Of a stretch of DNA of 64,000 nt, positions 24,040 to 32,362 are shown piece after piece. The notes beneath the pieces were generated by a model. It was not told the DNA's origin and searched no databases. It saw nothing but the letters and a program-made list of their open reading frames with translations. Source of the stretch: Alistipes dispar. GTDB lineage: Bacteria > Bacteroidota > Bacteroidia > Bacteroidales > Rikenellaceae. Each line of letters begins with the position of its first letter. Position 1 is the first letter of the stretch. Location of the stretch: assembly GCF_006542685.1 (NCBI RefSeq), contig NZ_AP019736.1, forward strand, positions 964,001 through 1,028,000, written 5' to 3'. A program made the position numbers and the translations under genes.

Positions 24040-25434
24040 GTGCCGCTCTCGAATCCGATATTCCGCCGCATTTCGCGCCTGGCCGACGCCCAGGGCGTCC
24101 GCGCCTTCGTCGTCGGCGGCTACGTCCGCGACCACTACCTGCGGCGCCCCTCGACCGACATCGACGTCGTGGTCGTGGGCAGCGGCATCGCGCTGGCCGA
24201 GGCGCTGGGGCGCGAGCTCGGCGCGAAGGTCTCGGTCTTCAGGACCTTCGGGACGGCGATGGTGCGCGCCGGAGGCATCGAGGTGGAGTTCGTCGGCGCC
24301 CGCAAGGAGTCCTACACGCACGATTCGCGCAAACCGCAGGTCGAAGCCGGCACGCTCGAGGACGACCAGCGGCGGCGCGACTTCACGATCAATGCCATGG
24401 CGTGGTCGCTCAACGGCGACACGTTCGGCGAGCTGGTCGATCCGTTCGACGGCATGTCCGACCTGGAGGAGTGCACGATCCGCACGCCGTGCGATCCCGA
24501 CGTCACCTTCTCGGACGATCCGCTGCGCATGATGCGCGCCGTGCGGTTCGCCGCGCAGTTGGGCTTCACGATCGAGGGGGAGACCTTCGAGGCGATCCGC
24601 CGCAACGCCGCCCGCATCCGCATCGTCTCGCGCGAACGCATCGCTACGGAACTCAACAAGATCGTCCTCTCGCCCGTGCCGTCGATCGGCTTCGAACTGC
24701 TGGAGCTCACCGGACTGCTGGAGCTGATCTTCCCCGAGATGCACCGCCTCAAAGGGATCGAGCGGCGCGGCAAACACGCCCACAAGGACAACTTCATCCA
24801 TACGCTCAAGGTGCTCGACAACGTGGCGCGCCGCTCCGGCGACCTCTGGCTCCGCTGGGCCGCCGTGCTGCACGACATCGCCAAACCGCTCACGAAGGCC
24901 TACGACCCGCGCACGGGCTGGACCTTCCACGGCCACGAGGTCCTGGGATCGAAAATGGTTCCGGCGATCTTCCGCCAGCTGAAGCTGCCGCTCAACGAGC
25001 ACATGAAGTTCGTGCAGAAGCTGGTCTTCCTCCACCTGCGGCCGATCATCCTCTCGGAGGAGATGGTGACCGACTCGGCCGTCCGGCGGCTGCTGTTCGA
25101 GGCGGGCAACGACATCGAGGCGCTGATGACCCTCTGCGAGGCGGACATCACCTCGGGCATCGACGCCAAGGTGAAGCGCTACATGGCCAACTTCGAGCTG
25201 GTGCGCCGCAAAATGAAGGACCTCGAGGAGCGCGACCGCATCCGCAACTTCCAGCCCCCGGTGACGGGCGAACTCATCATGCAGACCTACGGCATCGGCC
25301 CCTGCCGCCTGATCGGCGAGATCAAGGAGGTCATCAAGAACGCCATCCTCGACGGCGAGATTCCCAACGACTACGAGGCGGCCCGCGCCCTGATGGAGCG
25401 GCTGGCCGCGGAAAAAGGGCTGAAGGCCCGTTAG
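24040..25434 (+). CDS. cca: CCA tRNA nucleotidyltransferase / poly(A) polymerase family with HD domain
   Basis: Class II nucleotidyltransferase of 464 residues, most likely adding CCA to tRNA 3' ends. The N-terminal catalytic domain shows AFVVGGYVRDHYLRRPSTDI with the DID metal motif, then RRRDFTINAMAW and a head/neck region with DDPLRMMRAVRFAAQLGF. A C-terminal HD-type domain contains WAAVLHDIAKP. The start is a GTG at 24040, only 3 bp after the preceding stop; no better ATG is available upstream. The tRNA genes in this window do not encode CCA, consistent with a need for this enzyme. Confidence 0.93.
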   Translation: MPLSNPIFRRISRLADAQGVRAFVVGGYVRDHYLRRPSTDIDVVVVGSGIALAEALGRELGAKVSVFRTFGTAMVRAGGIEVEFVGARKESYTHDSRKPQVEAGTLEDDQRRRDFTINAMAWSLNGDTFGELVDPFDGMSDLEECTIRTPCDPDVTFSDDPLRMMRAVRFAAQLGFTIEGETFEAIRRNAARIRIVSRERIATELNKIVLSPVPSIGFELLELTGLLELIFPEMHRLKGIERRGKHAHKDNFIHTLKVLDNVARRSGDLWLRWAAVLHDIAKPLTKAYDPRTGWTFHGHEVLGSKMVPAIFRQLKLPLNEHMKFVQKLVFLHLRPIILSEEMVTDSAVRRLLFEAGNDIEALMTLCEADITSGIDAKVKRYMANFELVRRKMKDLEERDRIRNFQPPVTGELIMQTYGIGPCRLIGEIKEVIKNAILDGEIPNDYEAARALMERLAAEKGLKAR

Positions 25435-25471
25435 CCTCCGGCCCGCGGCCCCCGCATGCGGCGGGAACGGG

Positions 25472-26221
25472 TCAGACGATGCCCAGTTGCCGCCTGAATC
25501 CCTCGAGCAGCGCCGTGCGGACCTTCCGGTCGATCAGCTGCTCCTCCGAGACGTTCAGTCCCGTGAACCGGGGCACGGCGCCCTGCGCCTGCCTGTAAGC
25601 GAGGTTGCCGGTCGGCTCGCAGGCGAAGTATTCGCGGACGAAATAGTTGGTCGCCCGGTCGCTGCTCGTCGGGACCTTGTCGTATTCGTGAATGCGGAAC
25701 CGGGGATAGCCTTCGGCCAGACCGCCGTTCGGAACCTCCATCCGGACCGTCCCGCCCTTGTAGTCGAACGAGAAGGTCCGCGGTTCGAGCCGGGCACGGC
25801 GGATCTCCCCGGCGGCGTACACCTCATTGAGGAAACACCTCTCGCCGTCGAATCCCAACAGGTGAAGTCCGTCGTCGGCCGCGACGAAATAATAGTGGCC
25901 GAGGTCCGTTTCGCGGGTGAAGGTGACGGCGCCGACGATCCCCTTCCCGATCCGCTCGCCCAACCCCTGTTTCGGGGCGGACGTCGAAATCAGCCCCCGG
26001 ACCGGAGTCTCCCCGAGCACCTCCGCGATCTTGCCGAACCGGTCCGGATCGCGCAGATACTCGCCGACGATCGCCTCCCCGCGTTCCCGCCACACCGCCT
26101 CCGCCCGGTCGGCGGCGGCTTCGCACCGCTGTCTGAACCGGGGATAAAAGCATTTCATATAGACGAAATAGCCGATCAGAACGGCCGCAAGGACGACAAC
26201 GGGAACCAGGTTGGCAATCAT
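25472..26221 (-). CDS. Unknown single-pass membrane protein
   Basis: I do not recognise this 249-residue protein. It has one N-terminal membrane segment (LVPVVVLAAVLIGYFVYMKC), a short helical stretch rich in Arg and Glu (about 28-60), then a soluble beta-rich region including VTFTRETDLGHYYFVAADDG and RTFSFDYKGGTVRMEV that could be a PH-like or similar domain, and a helical C-terminus. The membrane topology suggests the bulk lies in the cytoplasm or periplasm; the sequence does not say which. It follows a small membrane protein gene on the same strand by 39 bp, a likely pair. Codon use looks like the neighbours. Confidence 0.75.
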   Translation of the reverse strand: MIANLVPVVVLAAVLIGYFVYMKCFYPRFRQRCEAAADRAEAVWRERGEAIVGEYLRDPDRFGKIAEVLGETPVRGLISTSAPKQGLGERIGKGIVGAVTFTRETDLGHYYFVAADDGLHLLGFDGERCFLNEVYAAGEIRRARLEPRTFSFDYKGGTVRMEVPNGGLAEGYPRFRIHEYDKVPTSSDRATNYFVREYFACEPTGNLAYRQAQGAVPRFTGLNVSEEQLIDRKVRTALLEGFRRQLGIV

Positions 26222-26260
26222 AAGCGATATCGTATTATTCGAGGTAAGACTTTTCTCCGG

Positions 26261-26482
26261 TCATTTGTATTTCGGTCTGGCATGGCCCCGCTCGTCGGTC
26301 TCGTAACGGGCGCGGGGGCGGCAACGCCTCTCCAGCACGTCGAACAGCGGGTAGAGCACCGCACCGCCCGCCAGCGCACCCGCTCCCCAGCGCCACTCCC
26401 CGGCGAGCAGCAGCGCGACGCCGGCGAGGGGCAGGCCGGAAGCGGCATACCTGAGCCGGAGGAAAATGCGGTGCAGCAACAT
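26261..26482 (-). CDS. Small membrane protein of unknown function
   Basis: A 73-residue protein with two hydrophobic stretches (YAASGLPLAGVALLLAG and GAGALAGGAVLYPLFDVL), separated by a short charged/aromatic turn, and a basic C-terminal tail (RRCRPRARYETDERGHARPK). A TATCTTTG promoter box lies 29 bp upstream of its ATG, which supports it as a real gene start. It precedes the 249-residue unknown membrane protein on the same strand. No family recognised. Confidence 0.6.
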   Translation of the reverse strand: MLLHRIFLRLRYAASGLPLAGVALLLAGEWRWGAGALAGGAVLYPLFDVLERRCRPRARYETDERGHARPKYK

Positions 26483-26510
26483 GGCGGGCGTCGTTCGTCG
26501 GGGTTTGAAG

Positions 26511-26518
26511 CAAAGATA
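26511..26518 (-). promoter_or_regulatory. Promoter -7 box for the small membrane protein pair
   Basis: TATCTTTG on the minus strand, perfect -7 match, with the ATG at 26482. The -33 region is not a clear match. Confidence 0.55.
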
Positions 26519-26729
26519 GCAAAAACCCGGCGACGGACCTCATGAAAAGCCGAAAAATTTATACGACCGTACAGTTTTTTTCACAAAAGACAAGAGAGGA
26601 AGCCGGAGCGGGCGGACAAGGGCCGCAACCGGCAAAGGACGCCCCGGGACAGTCCGGAACGGAACGCCCGCCCTCTTCCTCCGGACGACCGTCCTGCCGA
26701 ACGGCCGCCCTGCCGGGAAACCGGACGGC

Positions 26730-27125
26730 TCACTCCGCCGTAAGCCGCGCCCGCCACGCATCGGGCACGGGGCGGCTCTCCTGCCGGACGAAGTCGAAGA
26801 CGACCAACACCGACCTGCTTTCGCTGCGCACCTCCCCGTCCACGACGAGCCGCTGGAAGAGCGTCATCGACTTGTTGCCCACCTTTTCGCAGGTCGTCGT
26901 CACCCGCACGTCGTCGTGCATGCGCACCTGTCCCATGTAGGAGGTCGAGGTCGAGACGGTCACCACGCGCAGGTCGCCCAACAGCACCTCCTCGCCCAGC
27001 ACCCGCGCATAGAAATCGGTCTTGCCCACGTCGAAATAGGACTGCTGCGCCACATTGTTCACATGCCGGAACGGGTCCAGATCCGAGAACCGCTTCTGCA
27101 CCGGCGTTTCCAACACCCTGCCCAT
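26730..27125 (-). CDS. Acyl-CoA thioesterase, 4HBT hot-dog fold
   Basis: Small thioesterase of 131 residues of the YbgC/FadM type. The conserved N-terminal motif appears as FSDLDPFRHVNNVAQQSYFD, where the Asp and the following HVNN are the active-site region of 4HBT proteins. A central helix and beta strands (VTVSTSTSYMGQVRMHDDVR) complete a single hot-dog fold. It begins 1 bp after the tsaC stop and is the third gene of a VOC-tsaC-thioesterase run. The acyl substrate is not known. Confidence 0.88.
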   Translation of the reverse strand: MGRVLETPVQKRFSDLDPFRHVNNVAQQSYFDVGKTDFYARVLGEEVLLGDLRVVTVSTSTSYMGQVRMHDDVRVTTTCEKVGNKSMTLFQRLVVDGEVRSESRSVLVVFDFVRQESRPVPDAWRARLTAE

Positions 27126-27126
27126 G

Positions 27127-27723
27127 CTACTCCCGGATGATTTTCACCTCGCCGCCTTCGCCGAACGCGATGATCGAAGAAGCCTTGCGGGTGGGTTTGC
27201 CCTCGAAACGGGGATTGACGACGAAATCCACGCCGTCCACGATCTCGCGCGCGACCTCCTCCAGCCCCGCGGGCGTCGCCTCGCCCGAAAGGTTGGCCGA
27301 CGTCGAGACCAGGGGGCGGCGCAGTCCGCGCAGCAGCAGGCGGCAGAATTCGTGGTCGGGGACCCGCACGCCGAGCGTCCCCTCCTCGGGAATCAGGTTC
27401 CCGGCCACCCCGACGGCTCCCGGCAGGATGAGCGTCAGCGGCTTGGTGGCCATCTCCATCACGTCGAAGGCGATCCCCGGCGCCTTGTTCACATAGCGCA
27501 CGGTCATCTCGGCCGAGGCGCACAGCACGAGCATCGACTTCTTGTTCTCGCTCCGCTTGAGCCGGTAGATCCGCTCCACGGCCGCGGCGTTCGTGGCGTC
27601 GCACCCGATACCCCAGACCGTATCGGTCGGATAGAGGATCAGTCCCCCCTCGCGCAGGACACGGACGGCCTCGTCGGCCTCGCGCTGCATTTCGGCCGCA
27701 GCGGCGTTTCGCACGGCGGTCAT
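27127..27723 (-). CDS. tsaC: L-threonylcarbamoyladenylate synthase (YrdC/Sua5 family)
   Basis: Makes the threonylcarbamoyl-AMP intermediate for t6A modification of ANN-decoding tRNAs. The 198-residue product contains the family's start GGLILYPTDTVWGIGCDA, the KRSENKKSMLVL motif, and the RRPLVSTSANLSGEATP segment. It is a single-domain YrdC-type protein without the Sua5 C-terminal extension. The ATG at 27723 overlaps the preceding VOC stop as ATGA, deciding the start; an in-frame upstream extension is arginine-rich and unlike the family. Confidence 0.92.
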   Translation of the reverse strand: MTAVRNAAAAEMQREADEAVRVLREGGLILYPTDTVWGIGCDATNAAAVERIYRLKRSENKKSMLVLCASAEMTVRYVNKAPGIAFDVMEMATKPLTLILPGAVGVAGNLIPEEGTLGVRVPDHEFCRLLLRGLRRPLVSTSANLSGEATPAGLEEVAREIVDGVDFVVNPRFEGKPTRKASSIIAFGEGGEVKIIRE

Positions 27724-28100
27724 TTCAACGGAAGTATTTCGATCCAGTAGTCGTCCGGATCGTTGATGAAATAAAGCCCCATGTCGTAGTTTTCGAAACA
27801 CACCCACCCGCGGGAACGGTGGTATTCGCGCACGGCGTCGTAATCGCCCGCCACGCGCATGCAGAGATGGCTCTCGTTCTCGCCCAGTTCGTAGGGCGCG
27901 GCGGCGTGGTCGCGGAGCCACGTCAGCTCCAGCCGGAAGGGCGACTCCCCGTCGCCCAGATAGACCAGCACGAACGAGCCGTCGGCGGCCTGCTTCCGAC
28001 CGATCTCCTTGAGTCCCAATGCTTCGGCGTAAAATTTCAGGCTGCGGTCGAGATCGGTCACATTGACGTTGAAATGGTCGAATCTGCTCTTTATTTCCAT
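27720..28100 (-). CDS. VOC-family glyoxalase-like protein
   Basis: Single-domain vicinal oxygen chelate protein of 126 residues resembling lactoylglutathione lyase (GloA). Four likely metal ligands are visible in the usual order: His in RFDHFNVNV, Glu in FRLELTW, His in ESHLCMRV and Glu in YWIEILPLK. The ATG at 28100 begins MEIKSRFDHF; the upstream frame is promoter DNA, including the TAAATTTG box at 28124-28131. It starts the VOC-tsaC-thioesterase run and is divergent from yebC. A detoxification role is possible but unproven. Confidence 0.88.
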   Translation of the reverse strand: MEIKSRFDHFNVNVTDLDRSLKFYAEALGLKEIGRKQAADGSFVLVYLGDGESPFRLELTWLRDHAAAPYELGENESHLCMRVAGDYDAVREYHRSRGWVCFENYDMGLYFINDPDDYWIEILPLK

Positions 28101-28123
28101 AATCTTCGAGAGTTTGTCGTGCA

Positions 28124-28131
28124 CAAATTTA
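28124..28131 (-). promoter_or_regulatory. Promoter -7 box for VOC-tsaC-thioesterase
   Basis: TAAATTTG on the minus strand, about 24 bp before the ATG, back to back with the yebC promoter. Confidence 0.6.
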
Positions 28132-28163
28132 GGCAAAGATTGTGAAAATCTGCCGGAAATATT

Positions 28164-28171
28164 TACCTTTG
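28164..28171 (+). promoter_or_regulatory. Promoter -7 box for yebC
   Basis: TACCTTTG, perfect -7 element; TTG at 28140-28142 lies 21 bp upstream as a partial -33 element. The predicted leader to the ATG at 28208 is about 30 nt. Confidence 0.7.
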
Positions 28172-28207
28172 CGTCACAAAAGAAAAAAACAGACAAACGA
28201 GAATCGT

Positions 28208-28933
28208 ATGGGAAGAGCCTTTGAGTATCGCAAAGCGAGAAAGCTGAAGCGCTGGGGACACATGGCCCGCACTTTCACGAAACTGGGCAAGGAGATCGAA
28301 ATCGCCGTCAAGGCCGGCGGCTCCGACCCTTCGGGCAACACCCGCCTGCGTATTCTGATCCAGAACGCCAAGGCCGAGAACATGCCCAAAGAGAATATCG
28401 AACGCGCCATCAAGCGCGCCACCGAAAAGGACGCCGCCGACTACAAGGAGGTCATCTACGAGGGATACGGCCCCCACGGCATCGCGTTCCTGGTGGAGAC
28501 GGCCACCGACAACACGAACCGCACGGTGGCCAACGTGCGCATGCACTTCAACAAGTGCGGCGGCACGCTGGGCAACAGCGGCTCGGTGGGCTTCCTCTTC
28601 GAGCACAAGTGCGTCTTCAAGTTCCGTCCCGCCGCCGGCGCCGATCCCGAGGAGCTGGAGCTGGAGATGATCGACCTGGGTGTGGACGAGTTCTACCCCG
28701 AAGAGGACGGCATCACGGTTTACGCCCCCTACGAGTCGTTCGGCGCCATCCAGAAGTGGCTCGACGACAAGGGATTCGAAATCGTATCGGGCGAATCGGT
28801 CCGCATCCCGACCGACACGAAGGAGCTCGACGCCGAAGGCCGCGAATCGGTCGAGAAACTCGTCGAAAAACTCGAGGAGGACGACGACGTGGTGAACGTT
28901 TACCACACGATGAAGGAGCCCGAGGAGGAGTAG
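28208..28933 (+). CDS. yebC: YebC/PmpR-family protein
   Basis: Conserved bacterial protein of 241 residues, described as a DNA-binding regulator or, in more recent work on the family, as a factor relieving ribosome stalling. The N-terminal region MGRAFEYRKARKLKRWGHMA and the motif YEGYGPHGIAFLVETATDNT are diagnostic. The acidic C-terminus (LEEDDDVVNVYHTM) is typical. The ATG at 28208 is the conserved start, downstream of a clear promoter. It is a single-gene unit ending at a strong bidirectional terminator. Confidence 0.96.
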   Translation: MGRAFEYRKARKLKRWGHMARTFTKLGKEIEIAVKAGGSDPSGNTRLRILIQNAKAENMPKENIERAIKRATEKDAADYKEVIYEGYGPHGIAFLVETATDNTNRTVANVRMHFNKCGGTLGNSGSVGFLFEHKCVFKFRPAAGADPEELELEMIDLGVDEFYPEEDGITVYAPYESFGAIQKWLDDKGFEIVSGESVRIPTDTKELDAEGRESVEKLVEKLEEDDDVVNVYHTMKEPEEE

Positions 28934-28945
28934 GCCTCTCCGGAC

Positions 28946-28994
28946 AATTAAAAAGGGGACGAGCAGAGAAAATCCGCTCGTCCCCTTTTAATTA
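28946..28994. terminator. Bidirectional terminator between yebC and tamL
   Basis: A stem of about 18 bp (AATTAAAAAGGGGACGAGC against GCTCGTCCCCTTTTAATT) with A-rich and T-rich flanks, placed between converging genes, works on both strands. Confidence 0.9.
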
Positions 28995-29059
28995 TCGGGC
29001 TGCGGCCCCTTCCGGCCGCCGGTCCGCAGCGCCCCTCCCCGTGCCCGTCATTCCATGCG

Positions 29060-31471
29060 TCAGAAGGGATAGCCCACACCGAAGTTCAGCGCCGTATTCT
29101 TCCACTTGAAGTCGTGAATCCACCGCTCGCCCGCGGGATTGTTGGGATTGTGGAGCTGGATGCCCCAGTCCAGACGCAGCACGGCGAACTTGATGTCGAA
29201 ACGCAGACCGAGCCCCGTGTTGAATCCCAGTTGTTTGTAGAACCGGTCGAAATGGAACACGGCGTCGTCGGAGTACTCCGAAGGATTCTGCCGGATGTAC
29301 CAGACATTGCCCAGATCGAAGAACGTGGCGCCGTGCACGATGCCCCAGACGGGGAAGCGCAGCTCGAGGTTGGCCTCCAGCTTCACGTCGCCCGTCTGCA
29401 CGGGGAACGAGCCGTGCGGGTCGGGCACGGAGCCCTGTCCGAGCGTCCGGGGCGTCCAGCCGCGCATGCCGTTGCTGCCGCCGCAGTAGAACTGGCGGTC
29501 GAACGGCACGGAGGAGGAGTTGCCGTAGGCCATCGCCACGCCGCCGTAGATATGCCCCACGAGCGCCGTCACCCCGCCCAGCATGATCTTCCGGCTCACG
29601 CTCAGGTCGGTGCGGAAATACTGCGCGTAGGGAATGCCGAAAATCGTATAATAGGGTTTGTCCGACTTCGACGGCGAGAAGAAGAGGTGCTCCACCCCGT
29701 CGATCAGGTTGCCCGCCGTCTCCAGATTGAACCGGATGTTCGTGGCGTTTCCGTTCAGGTTCCGGCGCTGGTTGTTATAGCTGTATCCGAACGACAGTCC
29801 GCCGATGAACTGCGTGTTGAAACTCTCGAGCAGGTAACGGTTCGGCGTCAGCTCCTCCCCTTCCGAATCGGGATTGTCCACCATCAGGAACGACACGTCC
29901 AGGTCCCGTACATTCACCACGTTGATATCGACCGGCCGCAGCGAGAACGACGAATAGCGGTTGTTGCTCCACATGTAGGCGATGCCGGCGCTCGACAGCG
30001 TGCGGCGGTAGTAGGGACGGTCCTGGAAATTGACCGACAGCTCCACCTTGGTCCGGGGCTGGACCACCGAACGCTGCCGCCCCGTGCGCCACGGAAGCAG
30101 GAAGCGCGGGAAGGTCAGTCCGGTGGTGATGCCGAATTCCGTGGCGCGCTTCTTCTTCGCATCGGGCGCCTTCATGAACTCGTATCCCGCCGTGAAGGAG
30201 ACGTCGAACGACTCGGCGCCGCGGAAGATGTTGCGGTTCTGGTAGCCGAGCGTCGCCTTCAGTCCGTAGAAGCTCGACGTCGTGCTCCCTTCCAGATCGA
30301 CCTTGAAACTCTGCCGCAGCGTCGGCGTGCAGAGGATGTTGCACGTCAGATACCCCTCCCGCACGGAGCTCCGGGCCGCCGTATCGGTCGGCGAAGCCGC
30401 AGGGAAGGGAACGAAGTCCGCCGAATCGGCTCCCTGCGGCCGCTCCTCGAAGGAGATCTTCGCGCTCCTGAAATACCCGAGCGCCATCAGATCGGAATAG
30501 GTCCTGTTCACCTGCGACGCGTCGTAGAGGTAGCCCGGATAGAGCGGAATGGCCTGCCGCAGCACGGCCGGGCGCAGGGCGGGCCGCTTCTCGCTGACGA
30601 CGTTCAGCCCCCGGTAATGGATCGTGTCGAGCCGCGAGAGGAGCGCCGTATCGGTCCTGAACGCCGCAGGATCGTAATCCGGGAAGACGTTGATCCGGTC
30701 GATCCTATACACCCGGTTGTCCTCCGTCCGGGGCCGTCCGCGGTCGTCGTATCCCGTCAGATTCTGCCGCACGACCATCCTCAGCTTCACGCGGTTGTCG
30801 CCCGTCAGCGTATCGGCGCGGAAGAGGATGTTACTGACCGAAAAGTTGTAGTACCCCTGCTCGCGCAGACGGGCCGTGATGCGTTCGCGTTCGGCGTCGA
30901 GCACCGAAACGTCGAACACGTCGCCCGCATGCAGCAGCGTCCCGGCCGTGTCGGACAGGATGAGCGGAGAGAGGGAATGGTCCTGGAACTCGTAAGAGAC
31001 CGTGTCTATGCGGTAGGGCGCCCCCTGAAAGTTCCGGAAGGTCACCTTCGCCCGCCGTCGCCGCGACACGGTGTCCACCTCGCACGTCGCGCGCGAGGAG
31101 AAGAAGCCTTTCGAATCCATATAGACCTTCAGGTTCTGCACGCTCCGCTCCGTGAGCGACAGATCGAACAGCACGGGGGCCTCGCCGACGCGGCGTTTCC
31201 AGTTGTTCCAGCCGTTATCCCGTGCGGAATCGGCCTGCTCGTAGAGCCAGACGTAGAAGTTGGTCCCCAGCAGCCGCTTGTTGGGCGTCTGCCGCACGTA
31301 CTTCTCGAGCTCCGAGGCCGCGATGCGTTCGCGGCGCGGCGTCGCCTTGTCGTCCTCGATGCGGACCCGCTGCAAGAAATACCCGCCCTCAGGGATATGC
31401 CGCGTGACGCTGCACGCCGAACCGGCAAGGCTCAGCGCGACGGCGACCAGACAGCGACACGCCCTCCGCAC
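29060..31471 (-). CDS. tamL: TamL-type Omp85 outer-membrane lipoprotein
   Basis: Omp85/BamA-superfamily barrel of 803 residues, the lipoprotein form of TamA found in Bacteroidota. A lipobox (LAGSAC, Cys20) is followed by VTRHIPEGGYFLQRVRIEDD, a typical start for this group, then POTRA-like regions (about 35-380) and a C-terminal barrel including FYCGGSNGMRGWTPRTLG and the final strand NTALNFGVGYPF. The start is a GTG at 31471; no ATG gives the signal peptide. It is transcribed after a nitroreductase gene, 6 bp apart. The expected partner TamB is not in the window. Confidence 0.9.
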   Translation of the reverse strand: MRRACRCLVAVALSLAGSACSVTRHIPEGGYFLQRVRIEDDKATPRRERIAASELEKYVRQTPNKRLLGTNFYVWLYEQADSARDNGWNNWKRRVGEAPVLFDLSLTERSVQNLKVYMDSKGFFSSRATCEVDTVSRRRRAKVTFRNFQGAPYRIDTVSYEFQDHSLSPLILSDTAGTLLHAGDVFDVSVLDAERERITARLREQGYYNFSVSNILFRADTLTGDNRVKLRMVVRQNLTGYDDRGRPRTEDNRVYRIDRINVFPDYDPAAFRTDTALLSRLDTIHYRGLNVVSEKRPALRPAVLRQAIPLYPGYLYDASQVNRTYSDLMALGYFRSAKISFEERPQGADSADFVPFPAASPTDTAARSSVREGYLTCNILCTPTLRQSFKVDLEGSTTSSFYGLKATLGYQNRNIFRGAESFDVSFTAGYEFMKAPDAKKKRATEFGITTGLTFPRFLLPWRTGRQRSVVQPRTKVELSVNFQDRPYYRRTLSSAGIAYMWSNNRYSSFSLRPVDINVVNVRDLDVSFLMVDNPDSEGEELTPNRYLLESFNTQFIGGLSFGYSYNNQRRNLNGNATNIRFNLETAGNLIDGVEHLFFSPSKSDKPYYTIFGIPYAQYFRTDLSVSRKIMLGGVTALVGHIYGGVAMAYGNSSSVPFDRQFYCGGSNGMRGWTPRTLGQGSVPDPHGSFPVQTGDVKLEANLELRFPVWGIVHGATFFDLGNVWYIRQNPSEYSDDAVFHFDRFYKQLGFNTGLGLRFDIKFAVLRLDWGIQLHNPNNPAGERWIHDFKWKNTALNFGVGYPF

Positions 31472-31477
31472 GGGACG

Positions 31478-32224
31478 TCAGTTGTTGAAGAACCCCTTCT
31501 CCTTGAGCAGGGCGAAATAGGACCGCGAAATGGCCAGGTTGTCCCGCCGCACATACCGCCGCTCGGTGAACACCTGCGCTAGATTCGGCAGTCCGTTCTC
31601 CTCGAGCAGGCGCCGGGTCAGCTCCGACTCCTCGCGTTCGGCCCACAGCTCGTCGATCTCCGCGGCCGTGTAGTCGGTGTACTTCTCGTAGTGGACCACG
31701 GCCTCCAGCGGCAGGCGGTCGGTCAGCTCCGGCGACTCGTCGGGGTATCCCGTCACGACGGTCGTCACCGGAATCACCCCTTTGGGCAGGGAGAGCACCC
31801 GGGAGATCTCGGCGGCCGTGTAGATCGTCGTGCCGAGGTAGCAGATGCCCAGCCCGTGCGACTCGGCCGCGACGCAGAAGTTCTGCGCGGCCAGCAGCGC
31901 ATCGGTCGAGGCGTTCAGAAACCAGGCGAAGTTGTCGTAGGCCGGATCGGCGTCGCGCTGCTCGCACCACATCGTGAAGCGGTGCACGTCGGCGCAGACG
32001 GTCACCACGCACGGCGCCTCGCGGACCATCGGCTGGTCGAAATGGCAGGGCGAAAGCCGCTCGCGCAGCGCGGCATCGCGGGTCACCACCAGCGAATAGA
32101 GCTGCATGTTGCCGCACGTCGAGGCGCGCGATGCCGCTTCGAGACATTCGCGGAGCACCTCCTCGGGAATCGGCTCCGGACGGAACTTACGGATCGAACG
32201 ATGCTTGAAAAGCACACTTTTCAT
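31478..32224 (-). CDS. Nitroreductase-family protein
   Basis: FMN-dependent NAD(P)H oxidoreductase of 248 residues, NfsA-like in length. The N-terminal motif FKHRSIRKFRPEPIPEE is the FMN phosphate-binding SxRKF region; NMQLYSLVVTRD, DALLAAQNFCVAAESHGLGI and ITTVVTGYP-like segments follow the family order. A C-terminal tail of about 70 residues ends FFNN. The ATG at 32224 fits the family start. It is divergent from dapF, the two sharing a 38-bp promoter stretch, and precedes tamL on the minus strand. Natural substrate unknown. Confidence 0.9.
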   Translation of the reverse strand: MKSVLFKHRSIRKFRPEPIPEEVLRECLEAASRASTCGNMQLYSLVVTRDAALRERLSPCHFDQPMVREAPCVVTVCADVHRFTMWCEQRDADPAYDNFAWFLNASTDALLAAQNFCVAAESHGLGICYLGTTIYTAAEISRVLSLPKGVIPVTTVVTGYPDESPELTDRLPLEAVVHYEKYTDYTAAEIDELWAEREESELTRRLLEENGLPNLAQVFTERRYVRRDNLAISRSYFALLKEKGFFNN

Positions 32225-32300
32225 GGACCGGTATCTTTTAGAATTTCGCGTTGGACCAATGCTCCGCCGCGGCATGAGAGGGCCCGGCGGATATTTTCCG

Positions 32301-32308
32301 CAAAATTA
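32301..32308 (-). promoter_or_regulatory. Promoter -7 box for nitroreductase-tamL
   Basis: TAATTTTG on the minus strand, about 77 bp before the ATG. It lies 22 bp from the divergent dapF box. Confidence 0.6.
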
Positions 32309-32330
32309 GCAAAACTTTTAGAAGTTTTAT

Positions 32331-32338
32331 TATTTTTG
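32331..32338 (+). promoter_or_regulatory. Promoter -7 box for dapF
   Basis: TATTTTTG, matching TAnnTTTG, about 25 bp before the GTG start of dapF; a CTTT stretch lies near the -33 position. Confidence 0.6.
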
Positions 32339-32362
32339 CCGTAACATAACTTTCTCACGCAC

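Noticed and set aside
29114..31582. Antisense frame of about 820 codons opposite tamL
   Set aside because: Shadow of the TamL gene; no recognisable fold, low-complexity Arg/Val/Glu composition.
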